A stretch of DNA of 64,000 nucleotides from Actibacterium lipolyticum (lineage in GTDB: Bacteria; Pseudomonadota; Alphaproteobacteria; Rhodobacterales; Rhodobacteraceae): assembly GCF_900184935.1 (NCBI RefSeq), contig NZ_FXYE01000002.1:992001-1056000 (forward strand). Reading direction: 5' to 3'. This document shows, piece after piece, positions 1 through 8,281 of the stretch. A program made the translations under genes and the position numbers. Below the pieces are notes generated by a model, which searched no databases, was not told the DNA's origin, and was given only the letters and a program-made list of their open reading frames with translations. Each line of letters starts with the position of its first letter. Within the stretch, counting starts at the first letter, position 1.

Positions 1-927
1 TGGCATCCGTTCGCGCATCGCACCCGCCAGTTTTTCGGCGACCACAGGCGAACCACCGCCGCGGAACCACTCCTTGATCTCAGCGGTCGAGTGGAGCGGA
101 TCGTCAGACGGATCACCGCCCAGCTTAAGATAAAACTTACCGTCCGGGTATCGGATGGGCGGCAGCAGATAAGGATCTTCGCCATTCGGTTTCAGATAGA
201 TCAGCGAAGGCATCGCGTGCAACCGGGCGGCCTCCTGCGCTGACACTTCGAACAGGGCAACGGTGCGGGCGTAAACATGCAGCGGCAGCGCATTGGGCAG
301 GATCATGTTGGTGAACCCACCTGCGGCCACCAACACCCGGTCAGCCTCAAACAGGCCGGTATCCGTGTCGATCTGCACAGCCCCGCCAGTTTCACGAAGC
401 CCCCGCACCGTGGCATCCACAATCAACGCCCCGGCACGCTCTGCCGCGCACCCTTGGGCCAGCACCAAATTACGCGGAGAGATATAGCCCGCCCCCGATT
501 TTTCATGCAGGGCAAGCACGCCATCAGGAAAATGAAAATAAGGGAACCGCGCGGCCAGTTCGGCGCCTTGGTACGCATCGGCCTTAATCCCGGCATCATC
601 GCGCACCGCTTTCACCCTGCGCATAAAATCACCGTCCTCTGTTCCGGCCATCACTGCGCCGACGTCAGAAAAGAACGGCACTCCGCTTACCGCCTCTATC
701 TCGCGGTAGCGCGCGATCGAGGCGCGGCTGACCTCGCTCCAAAATGGAGATGGGTCAAGCGCGCGCGTGATGCGCCCTTCGTCATAGTGGCTGGCAAAAA
801 CGCCTTGGTGCGTGGGTTTATCCGAAGGTTCCGATGGGCCAATCAACACAACATCATGGCCAGCCATCGCCAAATGCCGCGCAGCTGCCGAACCAATCAA
901 ACCACGCCCAATAACCGCAATTTTCAT
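1..927 (-). CDS. FAD-dependent oxidoreductase of the DAO/sarcosine oxidase type (3' end cut by window edge)
   Basis: The reading frame opens with ATG at 927 and stays open to base 1, giving 309 residues of a family usually about 370-390 long. Residues 3-20 form a Rossmann dinucleotide fold with the fingerprint GRGLIGS followed by AARHLA, typical of FAD-binding amine oxidases (DAO superfamily, monomeric sarcosine oxidase or N-methyltryptophan oxidase type). These enzymes oxidise secondary or N-methyl amines and make H2O2. Later segments AAGGFTN and RYPDGKFYLKLG fit the FAD and substrate domains. GGGGCGGGT lies just before the start. The gene begins about 15 bases past the trcR terminator hairpin, so its promoter is not obvious. 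The substrate cannot be told from sequence. Confidence 0.8.
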   Translation of the reverse strand, partial: MKIAVIGRGLIGSAAARHLAMAGHDVVLIGPSEPSDKPTHQGVFASHYDEGRITRALDPSPFWSEVSRASIARYREIEAVSGVPFFSDVGAVMAGTEDGDFMRRVKAVRDDAGIKADAYQGAELAARFPYFHFPDGVLALHEKSGAGYISPRNLVLAQGCAAERAGALIVDATVRGLRETGGAVQIDTDTGLFEADRVLVAAGGFTNMILPNALPLHVYARTVALFEVSAQEAARLHAMPSLIYLKPNGEDPYLLPPIRYPDGKFYLKLGGDPSDDPLHSTAEIKEWFRGGGSPVVAEKLAGAMRERMP

Positions 928-936
928 ACCCGCCCC

Positions 937-967
937 ACGAAAAAGCCCGACCTAATTGGCCGGGCTT
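937..967 (-). terminator. Rho-independent terminator of trcR
   Basis: Arms 943-952 and 958-967 pair over 10 positions around a 5-base loop. On the minus strand the stem is followed by five T. Position 960/950 is an A-C mismatch on the plus strand but a G-U wobble on the minus strand, which supports minus-strand use. Confidence 0.8.
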
Positions 968-994
968 AAAGCGTCGTCGATCAAAGGGACAAGA

Positions 995-1747
995 TCAATC
1001 CTCGTCAGCCTCATCCTCGTCAGAATCTGGAAGGTTGAAGAAGCTGTCCGCATCTGGCAGCGCCGCTTCTTTTTCTTCTTCTTCGTCATCAGCACCGCCA
1101 AGGGTGAATGTCTCAAGCCCGGAAATCGCCGTTGGGATTTTGGGATCGGCTTCCATGCCAAGCGACTGTTCTGTCGACAGCAGCTTGCGGCGTTCATCGT
1201 CGCTCATCGAAGCGCCTTCGGCAGCTTTCTTCGCGGCGGCCTTTTGAACAGCGGCGTCCAGTTCAGACTGTTTACACAGGCCAAGGGCAACCGGGTCAAT
1301 CGGCTGAATGTTAGCAATGTTCCAGTGCGTCCGCTCGCGGATTGCCTGAATGGTGGGCTTGGTTGTACCAACCAGTTTCGATACCTGACCGTCGGTCAGT
1401 TCTGGGTGGAACTTGACCAGCCACAGGATGGACGCAGGGCGATCCTGACGCTTTGACAGCGGGGTGTACCGTGGGCCACGGCGTTTTTCTTCGCCAACGG
1501 CGGATGGGTTAAACTTCAGCTTCAGCTTAACCATCGGGTCGGCTTCGGCCTTGTCGATGTTTTCCTGAGTCAGCTGATTGTTGGTGATCGGGTCGAACCC
1601 TTTAACACCAGCAGCGACGTCACCATCGGCAATACCTTGGACTTCAAGTTCGTGCAGGCCACAGAAATCAGCGACCTGTTTGAACGTCAATGTTGTGTTG
1701 TCCACCAGCCAGACTGCTGTGGCCTTCGCCATGATCGGTTTGTCCAT
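995..1747 (-). CDS. trcR: TrcR family (DUF1013) cell-cycle transcriptional regulator
   Basis: A 250-residue protein of the alphaproteobacterial TrcR/DUF1013 family. The N-terminal half carries the family sequence around AVWLVDNTTLTFKQVADFCG (residues 10-29). A helix-turn-helix-like segment sits near residues 118-140 (SKLVGTTKPTIQAIRERTHW). The C-terminus is a disordered, acidic tail with runs of Asp and Glu ending DEADED. The ATG at 1747 follows AAGGAG at 7-base spacing. A second ATG lies five codons in. It is divergent from the RNase T2 gene across a 125-base gap. The role as a cell-cycle regulator is family knowledge; no target is visible here. Confidence 0.85.
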   Translation of the reverse strand: MDKPIMAKATAVWLVDNTTLTFKQVADFCGLHELEVQGIADGDVAAGVKGFDPITNNQLTQENIDKAEADPMVKLKLKFNPSAVGEEKRRGPRYTPLSKRQDRPASILWLVKFHPELTDGQVSKLVGTTKPTIQAIRERTHWNIANIQPIDPVALGLCKQSELDAAVQKAAAKKAAEGASMSDDERRKLLSTEQSLGMEADPKIPTAISGLETFTLGGADDEEEEKEAALPDADSFFNLPDSDEDEADED

Positions 1748-1872
1748 GGACCTACTCCTTTAAACAAATCTCTCCCGCGCCGGGAAAACGGCTGGTCCGG
1801 CTGGACCTATTCCTCGTTTTCGGGGAGGTTTGGGATGTATATAGTCGCCTCGTCCACTGGAGAAAAGAGAAA

Positions 1873-2502
1873 ATGCGCTGGTTGCTTATCCTGTTCCTTT
1901 CCACACGTCTGGCGCATGCCGATGGCGAACCTGCGGGCGATTTCGACTATTACGTTCTGTCGCTTTCGTGGTCCCCGACTTTTTGCGCGCTGGAAGGGGA
2001 CGCAAGGAATTCACCGCAATGTGATCCGGAAAACGATTTCGGTTGGGTCATGCACGGGCTGTGGCCTCAATACGAAAAAGGCTGGCCCGCCTATTGCCGC
2101 ACGGCAGAACGGGATCCATCCCGGTCTGAAACCAAAGCAATGGCCGACATCATGGGGACCAGCGGCCTGGCGTGGTACCAGTGGAAGAAACACGGCCGGT
2201 GTTCTGGGTTGTCCTCGGAAGAATACTACGCGACGGCCCGACGCGCCTATGAGGCCGTAACCCGGCCCGAGGTCTTCAGAAAGCTGACCCGCCCCGTCAA
2301 ACTGCCCGCCAGCGTGGTCGAAGAAGCGTTCCTGCAATCCAACCCTGAATGGGAGGCCGACATGGTGACGATCACCTGCAAAGCTGGCCGCATTCAGGAA
2401 GCCCGCGTTTGCCTGACCAAAGACTTGGAGCTACGCGACTGCGGCGCCGATGTGGTGCGCGACTGCACGATGCGGGACGCCTTGATGGACGAGGTTCGCT
2501 AG
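1873..2502 (+). CDS. Secreted ribonuclease T2 family protein
   Basis: A 209-residue protein with a short hydrophobic leader (RWLLILFLSTRLAHA, cleavage near residue 16), so probably periplasmic or exported. The CAS I box HGLWPQ is at 61-66 with catalytic His61. The CAS II box is at 101-110 (WYQWKKHGRC) with Lys106 and His107. Cysteines at 38, 50, 75 and 110 can form the usual disulfides. T2 enzymes cleave single-stranded RNA through a 2',3'-cyclic phosphate. In fungal and plant enzymes CAS II has Glu two residues before the second basic pair; here that position is Gln103. The start is preceded by GGAGAAAAGAG. The gene is monocistronic. Confidence 0.88.
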   Translation: MRWLLILFLSTRLAHADGEPAGDFDYYVLSLSWSPTFCALEGDARNSPQCDPENDFGWVMHGLWPQYEKGWPAYCRTAERDPSRSETKAMADIMGTSGLAWYQWKKHGRCSGLSSEEYYATARRAYEAVTRPEVFRKLTRPVKLPASVVEEAFLQSNPEWEADMVTITCKAGRIQEARVCLTKDLELRDCGADVVRDCTMRDALMDEVR

Positions 2503-2592
2503 GAAAGTCCGGCTGCCACTAATCGCCTTTTGGTTGAAACACATTCACAATGACGCTAGGATTTTCTAGTTTTTTATGTGTGGGTGTGTTGA

Positions 2593-3837
2593 ATGGCCGA
2601 TCTGCTTCGAGGCGGTATTGCGATCAACGAAGTGTTGGTCGACCCCAATGGGGGCAATAACTATGACACTGATGGAAACGGCGTAGCCGACGGCACCGAT
2701 GAATTCATCGAATTTGTTAACGTATCCAATGGTCCCATTGATATTGGTGGCTTGCAAATTTGGGACGCGGGTGTCGGCCTTTGGTTCACCTTCCCGCCCA
2801 ACACCATCCTTGCCCCCGGTGCCCATGCAATGGTCATTTCGGGCATTCAGCCCGGCGGCACGATGCCCACAGGCAATCCGGGCGATCTGTTTTTCGACGC
2901 GGGCCGTAACAGCCCGGTAATAAACAACAGCGGCGACAACATCGTCGTCTACGACCCCCTCGCCGACGAGTACATCTCGGCGCGTTTCAACAACGACGCT
3001 TTGGATGATCCAACAGGGTTGCAGAACGGCTATGAGCTTTTCTCTCCCACCGCGAGCTTGGTCGGAGCAGGAGAGAACTTTGGCCGCGACGCCGACGGTT
3101 TTTCCATTCAGCGCGTTCCCGATGGCAGTGACACGTTTGGCGTGAACACACCCACACCCGGCGTGACCAATATTTGCTTTGCGGACGGAACGTTTTTCCA
3201 AACCGAAACCGGACCGGTGGCTATTAAGGCTCTGCGTCCCGAGATGCGCATCGCGACGTTGGATAACGGCTTTCAGACGGTACGCTGGGTGTATTCCAAA
3301 CACTGGACGGCCGCCGAAATCGCCGCGCATCCGTCACGGGCACCCGTCCGTATTCGCGCTGGCGCATTGGGTCACAACATGCCCGAACGCGCACTACACG
3401 TGTCGCAGCAGCATCGCCTGTTGATTGCGGGCCCGATCGCCAAGCGGATGTTTGGCACAACCGAGGTTTTGGTCGCGGCAAAACACCTGACCAGCGTCAC
3501 GGGCATAAAGATTTCACGCAAAGCAAAGGCGGTCAGCTATTACCACGTGATGCTGGATCAGCATGACATATTGGTGGCAAACGGTGCCCCGGCTGAAAGC
3601 CTTTATCTGGGCAAATGCGCGGTCGCTGGCCTGACACCAGAAGCAATCCGCGAACTTTGCGATCTGTTAGATCGCCCAATCGAAAACTTATGCGCAAACC
3701 CGTCACGGCAGGCCCGCGTGTTCGTCAAAGGGCGCCGCGCCCGCCAATTGGCGGCGCGACACCTTAAAAATCGGAAACCGCTTTCAACCCCGCAACTGGC
3801 TGGCAGGGTGATGGCGCAAACCTATTCTGTCATCTGA
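2593..3837 (+). CDS. Lamin-tail domain plus Hint (hedgehog/intein) domain exoprotein
   Basis: A 414-residue protein of two parts. Residues about 5-190 resemble a lamin-tail (LTD) domain: the stretch INEVLVDPNG, then DEFIEFVN, GGLQIWDAG and a late SIQRVPDGSDTFGVN-TPTPG motif. Cys195 opens a Hint domain (CFADGTFF, then TETGPVAIKALRPEM), with the HDILVANG and ESLYLG motifs typical of the bacterial Hint_2 group. There is no signal peptide, so export by a type I system is plausible but inferred. No intein-type His-Asn end or second extein is seen. A weak ribosome site precedes the start. Its last 8 bases overlap the convergent oxidoreductase gene. Confidence 0.75.
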   Translation: MADLLRGGIAINEVLVDPNGGNNYDTDGNGVADGTDEFIEFVNVSNGPIDIGGLQIWDAGVGLWFTFPPNTILAPGAHAMVISGIQPGGTMPTGNPGDLFFDAGRNSPVINNSGDNIVVYDPLADEYISARFNNDALDDPTGLQNGYELFSPTASLVGAGENFGRDADGFSIQRVPDGSDTFGVNTPTPGVTNICFADGTFFQTETGPVAIKALRPEMRIATLDNGFQTVRWVYSKHWTAAEIAAHPSRAPVRIRAGALGHNMPERALHVSQQHRLLIAGPIAKRMFGTTEVLVAAKHLTSVTGIKISRKAKAVSYYHVMLDQHDILVANGAPAESLYLGKCAVAGLTPEAIRELCDLLDRPIENLCANPSRQARVFVKGRRARQLAARHLKNRKPLSTPQLAGRVMAQTYSVI

Positions 3838-4819
3838 TCTTTAAAACGATCTTGCCGATATGCGTGCTGCCTTCCATGCGGGCGTGGGCATCGGCGGCTT
3901 GTTCCAGCGTAAATTCGGAATCCATCACCGGCGCGACCCGGCCAGCATCCAGCAAAGGCCAAACCTTTTCGCGCAGCTGATCCGCGATCTGAGCCTTGGC
4001 AAGGTCAGACTGCGGGCGCAGGGTTGACCCCGTGATCGTCAACCGTTTGGCCATAACCAGCGCAAAGTTCAGTTCCGCCTTAGGGCCGTTCAAGAAGGCG
4101 ATGTGAACCATCCGCCCTTCTTCGGCCATCGCCTTTACGTTGCGTGGGATATAACTGCCGCCAACCATATCAAGGATCAGGTTCGCGCCACCTTCGGCCC
4201 GCATGATTTCAACGAAATCCTCTTCGCGATAGTTGATGGCCCGCTCTGCCCCCAGATCAAGGCACGCTTGGCATTTTTCGTCGGAACCAGCCGTGGTGAA
4301 GACCCGCGCGCCAAAGGCGTTGGCCAGTTGGATCGCGGTCGTTCCGATCCCGGATGAACCGCCGTGCACAAGGAACCGCTCTCCGGCCTGAAGCCCGCCG
4401 CGCATGAAGACGTTTGACCAGACGGTGAAGAATGTCTCGGGCAGGCAGGCGGCTTGTTTCAGATCCAAACCCTCTGGCACGGGCAAGGCATGCGCGGCTG
4501 GGGTGACCACGTATTCGGCATATCCGCCGCCCGGCAACAGCGCGCACACCGCATCGCCGACAGTAACGCCCGCAACGTTCGGGCCAACGGCCACAACCTG
4601 CCCCGCGCCCTCTAACCCCGGAAGGTCCGAAGCCCAAGCAGGCGGCGCATATGACCCCGCCCGTTGCAACGCGTCGGGCCGGTTTACGCCCGCATAGGCC
4701 AGCTTAATCACAATCTCGCCGGCACCGGGGGTTGGCACGGGGCGCTGCGTCATGCGCAGAACCTCTGGCCCGCCGGGTTCAGAAATTTCGACGGCGCGCA
4801 TCATTTCGGGAAGGGGCAT
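3830..4819 (-). CDS. NAD(P)H quinone oxidoreductase, PIG3-like MDR family
   Basis: A 329-residue medium-chain dehydrogenase/reductase without zinc ligands. The N-terminal GroES-like domain includes GEIVIKLAYAGVNRPDALQR and GLEGAGQVVAVG. The nucleotide fold carries VHGGSSGIGTTAIQLA and a C-terminal MEGSTHIGKIVLKI, all typical of PIG3/TP53I3-like quinone reductases. These reduce quinones with NADPH in the cytosol. The ATG at 4819 follows AGGAG at 5 bases and lies 2 bases after the coq9 stop, so the two genes are cotranscribed. Longer in-frame extensions upstream would overlap coq9 and are rejected. Confidence 0.88.
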   Translation of the reverse strand: MPLPEMMRAVEISEPGGPEVLRMTQRPVPTPGAGEIVIKLAYAGVNRPDALQRAGSYAPPAWASDLPGLEGAGQVVAVGPNVAGVTVGDAVCALLPGGGYAEYVVTPAAHALPVPEGLDLKQAACLPETFFTVWSNVFMRGGLQAGERFLVHGGSSGIGTTAIQLANAFGARVFTTAGSDEKCQACLDLGAERAINYREEDFVEIMRAEGGANLILDMVGGSYIPRNVKAMAEEGRMVHIAFLNGPKAELNFALVMAKRLTITGSTLRPQSDLAKAQIADQLREKVWPLLDAGRVAPVMDSEFTLEQAADAHARMEGSTHIGKIVLKIR

Positions 4820-4821
4820 TC

Positions 4822-5520
4822 TTACTCCTGTCTGTCGCCAGCATAGTGGCCGGGCATATCGGTGCGCGACGTAGCAGAGGGCGGCTTGACCTTGCCAAGC
4901 GCCCAATTCGGCCCCGCAAGGAATGGTTTAAACAAGGGGTTCTGGCGCACTTGCGCTTTGACCTTTTCGAATTGCATGACGTTTTCAATCCGCCGGTCCA
5001 GAAATTCCCACGTGCGGGCATGGTCTGGGCTGTCATCGCCAAGCCAATACAGAACGGTGGAGCCATAGACCCCAGACAGCGTCATACGCTTTGTGTACCA
5101 GTTGAAGTCATCCGACGTATCGCCCAGCGTGCGCCAGATCAGATCGGCTGTGTCCCAAATCGCCTTGGCCCCATCGGCCGCGTGCTGGGGCAGCGAAAAC
5201 AGCGTTGTGCCGCGGCGCACCAGTTCTTTGTCGTCAACTGCTTCCAGACGGAACCGCACGGCGGCGGCGATCTTGTCGCGAAAGCGCATTTCGTTCAGGT
5301 CCGCGTCATTCAGCCGCTGCACCATCACCGCGTCACCGCGTTTGTGAAAAGCGATGGCAAGGTCAAGCGCGCCCCGCGGGCACAGCGCACGGGCTAAAGC
5401 GGGTTCAACATGTGATTCTTCGACGGCCGCGCGAAATGTCACTTCGTTCCATCCATCAAAGGGAACATGCGCCAATGCAGCTTCCAACAGGGCTTCTTTT
5501 GGGTCTTTTTCAGCAGACAT
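4822..5520 (-). CDS. COQ9 family ubiquinone biosynthesis protein
   Basis: A 232-residue helical protein that matches the COQ9 family: N-terminal TetR-like helices (ALLEAALAHVPFDGWNEVTFRAA), a central WRTLGDTSDDFNWYTKRMTLSGVYGSTVLYWL block that forms the lipid-binding COQ9 core, then an amphipathic C-terminal helix (TWEFLDRRIENVMQFEKVKAQ). COQ9 binds lipid and aids ring hydroxylation by COQ7 in ubiquinone synthesis. The ATG at 5520 is preceded by GGAGG. It heads a two-gene unit with the quinone oxidoreductase and is divergent from rpsU. Confidence 0.88.
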   Translation of the reverse strand: MSAEKDPKEALLEAALAHVPFDGWNEVTFRAAVEESHVEPALARALCPRGALDLAIAFHKRGDAVMVQRLNDADLNEMRFRDKIAAAVRFRLEAVDDKELVRRGTTLFSLPQHAADGAKAIWDTADLIWRTLGDTSDDFNWYTKRMTLSGVYGSTVLYWLGDDSPDHARTWEFLDRRIENVMQFEKVKAQVRQNPLFKPFLAGPNWALGKVKPPSATSRTDMPGHYAGDRQE

Positions 5521-5551
5521 AGGAGGCCTCCGGTTACGGTTCGCTCAATAG

Positions 5552-5580
5552 TAGACAAGCTAGCGCCGCTTTGCTATACG
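5552..5580 (+). promoter_or_regulatory. Candidate sigma70-type promoter of rpsU
   Basis: TAGACA at 5552-5557 and TATACG at 5575-5580 are 17 bases apart, and a TGC element sits just before the -10. This places transcription start about 45 bases before the rpsU ATG. It is read by eye only. Confidence 0.45.
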
Positions 5581-5633
5581 GCCACTTCCTGCAATTGACC
5601 GAAACTCCAGACTAGAAAGGTGGTGAAAACCAC

Positions 5634-5840
5634 ATGCAGGTTAGTGTTCGTGACAATAACGTCGATCAGGCGCTTCGCGCACTGAAGAAAAAGCTTCAGC
5701 GTGAGGGTGTTTTCCGTGAGATGAAACTCCGTCAACACTTCGAGAAGCCTTCTGAAAAGAAAGCTCGTGAGAAGGCAGAGGCAGTACGCCGTGCCCGTAA
5801 GCTCGCACGCAAGAAAGCGCAGCGCGAAGGTATGCTCTAA
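5634..5840 (+). CDS. rpsU: 30S ribosomal protein S21
   Basis: A 68-residue highly basic protein with the family sequence [20 protein letters not shown] and a Lys/Arg-rich tail ([15 protein letters not shown]). S21 binds the 30S platform near the anti-Shine-Dalgarno region of 16S rRNA and helps start translation. AAGGTGGTG precedes the ATG. The gene stands alone, as is common in Rhodobacteraceae, and is followed by a clear terminator. Confidence 0.97.
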   Translation: MQVSVRDNNVDQALRALKKKLQREGVFREMKLRQHFEKPSEKKAREKAEAVRRARKLARKKAQREGML

Positions 5841-5885
5841 GCATCCATCGACTTAGCGAACCGAGGCTTCGGCCTTAGTGCGACG

Positions 5886-5923
5886 ACCCCCGCGGCCCAG
5901 CCGACGGGGGTTTGTTGTTTTTA
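5886..5923 (+). terminator. Rho-independent terminator of rpsU
   Basis: Arms 5886-5892 and 5905-5911 form a perfect 7-bp GC-rich stem around a 12-base loop, followed by TTGTTGTTTTT on the plus strand. Confidence 0.8.
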
Positions 5924-5927
5924 GGGG

Positions 5928-6395
5928 TCAGCCCCGCCCGCGATAGGTCGGTACACCCTGATCGGGAATCCACACGCCGGGCAGTTCGGGCCCGGTCTGA
6001 TAGAAGATGTCGATCGGAATGCCGCCGCGCGGGTACCAATACCCGCCCACGCGCAGCCATTTGGGTTCCAACTTTTCGACCAACCGCTTGCCGATGGTCA
6101 CGGTGCAATCTTCGTGGAACGCGCCGTGGTTGCGGAACGATCCCAAGAACAGCTTCAGCGATTTGCTTTCAACCAGCCAATCACCGGGCACATAGTCGAT
6201 AACGATATGCGCGAAATCGGGTTGGCCCGTCATTGGGCAAAGCGACGTGAATTCGGGCGCGGTAAAACGCACGGCGTAATCGGTGCCAGCCTGTGGGTTG
6301 GGCACGCGTTCCAGAACAGCCTCTTCCGGTGCGTTGGGCAGTTCGGTTTTGCCGCCCAGCATGGTCAGGTTCTTATAGATGTCTTCGTTGGCCAT
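5928..6395 (-). CDS. queF: NADPH-dependent 7-cyano-7-deazaguanine (preQ0) reductase
   Basis: A 155-residue unimodular QueF. It reduces preQ0 to preQ1 with two NADPH, the step that commits the pathway to queuosine. Cys53 in [12 protein letters not shown] forms the thioimide with substrate and Asp60 is the proton donor. The QueF NADPH motif ESKSLKLF is at 76-83, and FHED at 93-96 matches the substrate pocket. The ATG at 6395 is set by AAGGAGG six bases upstream. A longer in-frame start would overlap queE. It is the last gene of the queCDEF operon. Confidence 0.95.
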   Translation of the reverse strand: MANEDIYKNLTMLGGKTELPNAPEEAVLERVPNPQAGTDYAVRFTAPEFTSLCPMTGQPDFAHIVIDYVPGDWLVESKSLKLFLGSFRNHGAFHEDCTVTIGKRLVEKLEPKWLRVGGYWYPRGGIPIDIFYQTGPELPGVWIPDQGVPTYRGRG

Positions 6396-6413
6396 CAGCG
6401 GCCTCCTTTCCAA

Positions 6414-7133
6414 TCAAACGCCGCGCTTGTTGCCCCACAGAAGCACATGCAACTGCGGCAGAATACGCGGAGAGTACCAGCCATCGGCCAGCGTTTTATC
6501 CACCAGCCATGTCATCCGATCCATGATCCCGTCCATATCGATCACGGCATCTTCGGCATCGGGCGGCGGCGGGGTGTGATTGCCGGGCTGCAAATACAGC
6601 GGCAGCGCGGGGTAACGCGCGGCCACGTCACGGGCCCAGGCATAATCGGCATCGTCAAAGATCACGATCTTCAGCACGGTCGGCGCATCGCCCGCCTTAG
6701 CAAGGCAAGTATCAAACACGGCCCAATCAACCGTTTCACCCGACGACGGCGGCTTTGGGCTTAGCACCAGCATTTCCAGTTCGGCGAACCAGTCGCGCGC
6801 AACCGATCCTTGGGTTTCCAACGCAAAGCCATAGCCTTGCGCCTTACCCAATGCGATCAGCGGGCCAAAATCCTGAATCGCGGGGTTGCCGCCCGAAACC
6901 GTCACGGTCAGCGGCTTGTCGCCCGAAAGGTCACGGACCTTTTGCCAGACATCCTCTGGCTGCATCGGTGCCCATTCGTGACGGTATTCGCTATCGACCG
7001 CATGCAGGCTGTCGCACCAGCTGCACCGATAATCGCAGCCACCCGCGCGCACGAATACCGTGGGCGCCCCGATCAGCGCGCCTTCGCCCTGAATAGTGGG
7101 GCCAAAGATTTCGGCAATCCGCAGGGTCGTCAT
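6414..7133 (-). CDS. queE: 7-carboxy-7-deazaguanine synthase (radical SAM)
   Basis: A 239-residue radical SAM enzyme that turns 6-carboxytetrahydropterin into 7-carboxy-7-deazaguanine. The iron-sulfur cluster motif is CDYRCSWC with Cys33, Cys37 and Cys40, the CxxxCxxC spacing. The N-terminal [11 protein letters not shown] matches the substrate motif of QueE, and [11 protein letters not shown] fits the SAM-binding GGE-like strand. The start ATG at 7133 overlaps the queD stop as ATGA, so translation is probably coupled. Confidence 0.95.
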   Translation of the reverse strand: MTTLRIAEIFGPTIQGEGALIGAPTVFVRAGGCDYRCSWCDSLHAVDSEYRHEWAPMQPEDVWQKVRDLSGDKPLTVTVSGGNPAIQDFGPLIALGKAQGYGFALETQGSVARDWFAELEMLVLSPKPPSSGETVDWAVFDTCLAKAGDAPTVLKIVIFDDADYAWARDVAARYPALPLYLQPGNHTPPPPDAEDAVIDMDGIMDRMTWLVDKTLADGWYSPRILPQLHVLLWGNKRGV

Positions 7134-7486
7134 GGGCGATACTCGGCCCATGTCTTGGGCGTTTCACTGACCCGCACGGCGGTGGTTTCCGGCCAGCGCG
7201 ATTTGCACCAGTCATACAGGGTTTTTGCCAGCCGTTCCGACGTGACCATATCATGCCCGAACACGTCGTTCAGGTGGCGATGATCCAGTTCATCATCGAT
7301 ATAGCGTTTCAGCGGCAACAGTTCGCGGTAATCGATGACAAAGCCGTTTTCGTCCAACGCCTCTGCGGCAAGCTCTACCTCAACGATATAGTTGTGGCCG
7401 TGCAGCCGCGCGCAGGGGTGATCATCGGGCAACCCGCACAGTTGGTGCGAGGCAGAGAAGTGGAACTCTTTCGTAATACGGAACAT
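7130..7486 (-). CDS. queD: 6-carboxy-5,6,7,8-tetrahydropterin synthase
   Basis: A 118-residue QueD of the PTPS fold. It converts dihydroneopterin triphosphate to 6-carboxytetrahydropterin. Zinc ligands are His14 (SASHQL), His29 and His31 (LHGHNY). Cys25 is in the position of the catalytic cysteine. DHRHLND near residue 75 and a late Glu-containing SETP motif match the family. The start overlaps the queC stop as TAATG, and the 3' end overlaps queE. Confidence 0.95.
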   Translation of the reverse strand: MFRITKEFHFSASHQLCGLPDDHPCARLHGHNYIVEVELAAEALDENGFVIDYRELLPLKRYIDDELDHRHLNDVFGHDMVTSERLAKTLYDWCKSRWPETTAVRVSETPKTWAEYRP

Positions 7487-8184
7487 TACGCGCCCCCTTT
7501 GGCCACGGCGGCCTTCCAGAAATCAGGGTCGGCATAGGTTGTGGGGTCTTCGACGCCAGCCAGGTCAAACGCCTCGCGCCGTTCCACGCAGGTGCCGCAG
7601 CGGCCGCAGTGAACCTCTCCGCCCTTATAGCAGGACCATGTTTCAGCGAAGGGCGTGCCATGCGCCGCACCGGCGGTGACGATCGCCGATTTGGGCTGAT
7701 GCACGAACGGCGTATACAGGCGGACATTGGCGTAGCCGTCCAGCGCCTTGTCCTGCATCGCTTGAAACGCGTCGATAAATTCTGGGCGGCAATCGGGATA
7801 GATGAAGTGATCGCCCCCGTGCACGGCCGTCGCCACCGCATCCGCATCGCGCGCGGCGGCAATGCCGAACGCAATCGCCAGCATGATGGCATTGCGGTTG
7901 GGCACAACGGTGACCTTCATCGTGTCTTCGGCGTAATGCCCATCGGGCACGTCAATTTCATCCGTCAGGGCAGAACCGGACAGCGCAGCCCCCAGATGCG
8001 AAATGTCGATCAGGTCAAACGGCACGCCCAGCCGTTTGGCGCAGGCTTCTGCACTGGCCAATTCCTTGGCATGGCGTTGGCCATAGTTGAACGAAATCAG
8101 GCCGACCAGCTGATTTTCAGCCGCGACCTTATGGGCAAGCGAAACGGAGTCTAGCCCGCCCGAGCAGACGACGAGAGTTTTCAT
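7486..8184 (-). CDS. queC: 7-cyano-7-deazaguanine synthase
   Basis: A 232-residue ATP-dependent enzyme that turns 7-carboxy-7-deazaguanine into preQ0 with ammonia. The PP-loop SGGLDS is at 8-13. The C-terminal zinc site has Cys185, Cys193, Cys196 and Cys199 (CGRCGTC). VPNRNAIML and HGGDH-type motifs fit the family. It is the first gene of queC-queD-queE-queF. AAGGAC precedes the ATG. The preceding 97 bases contain stable hairpins described separately. Confidence 0.95.
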   Translation of the reverse strand: MKTLVVCSGGLDSVSLAHKVAAENQLVGLISFNYGQRHAKELASAEACAKRLGVPFDLIDISHLGAALSGSALTDEIDVPDGHYAEDTMKVTVVPNRNAIMLAIAFGIAAARDADAVATAVHGGDHFIYPDCRPEFIDAFQAMQDKALDGYANVRLYTPFVHQPKSAIVTAGAAHGTPFAETWSCYKGGEVHCGRCGTCVERREAFDLAGVEDPTTYADPDFWKAAVAKGGA

Positions 8185-8260
8185 ATCAGAGTCCTTGTTT
8201 TCACGAACCGGGTAGGCTGCGACCGGTGCCCGAACCTTCGGGCGGGGCGTCTTTAGCAGA
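8185..8260 (-). promoter_or_regulatory. Structured 5' leader of queCDEF, possible cis-regulatory RNA
   Basis: On the minus strand a hairpin with arms 8243-8237 and 8234-8228 (GCCCGA pairing with TCGGGC, tiny loop) is followed at once by a second one with arms 8227-8223 and 8211-8207 (ACCGG with CCGGT, 11-base loop GCAGCCTAC). Neither is followed by a T tract, and the ribosome site AAGGAC comes 12-20 bases later. Queuosine genes are often under preQ1 riboswitches, but this does not match the preQ1 classes I can recall. Class and ligand are unknown. Confidence 0.35.
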
Positions 8261-8281
8261 CAGGATCAGAAAGGAAAAGCC

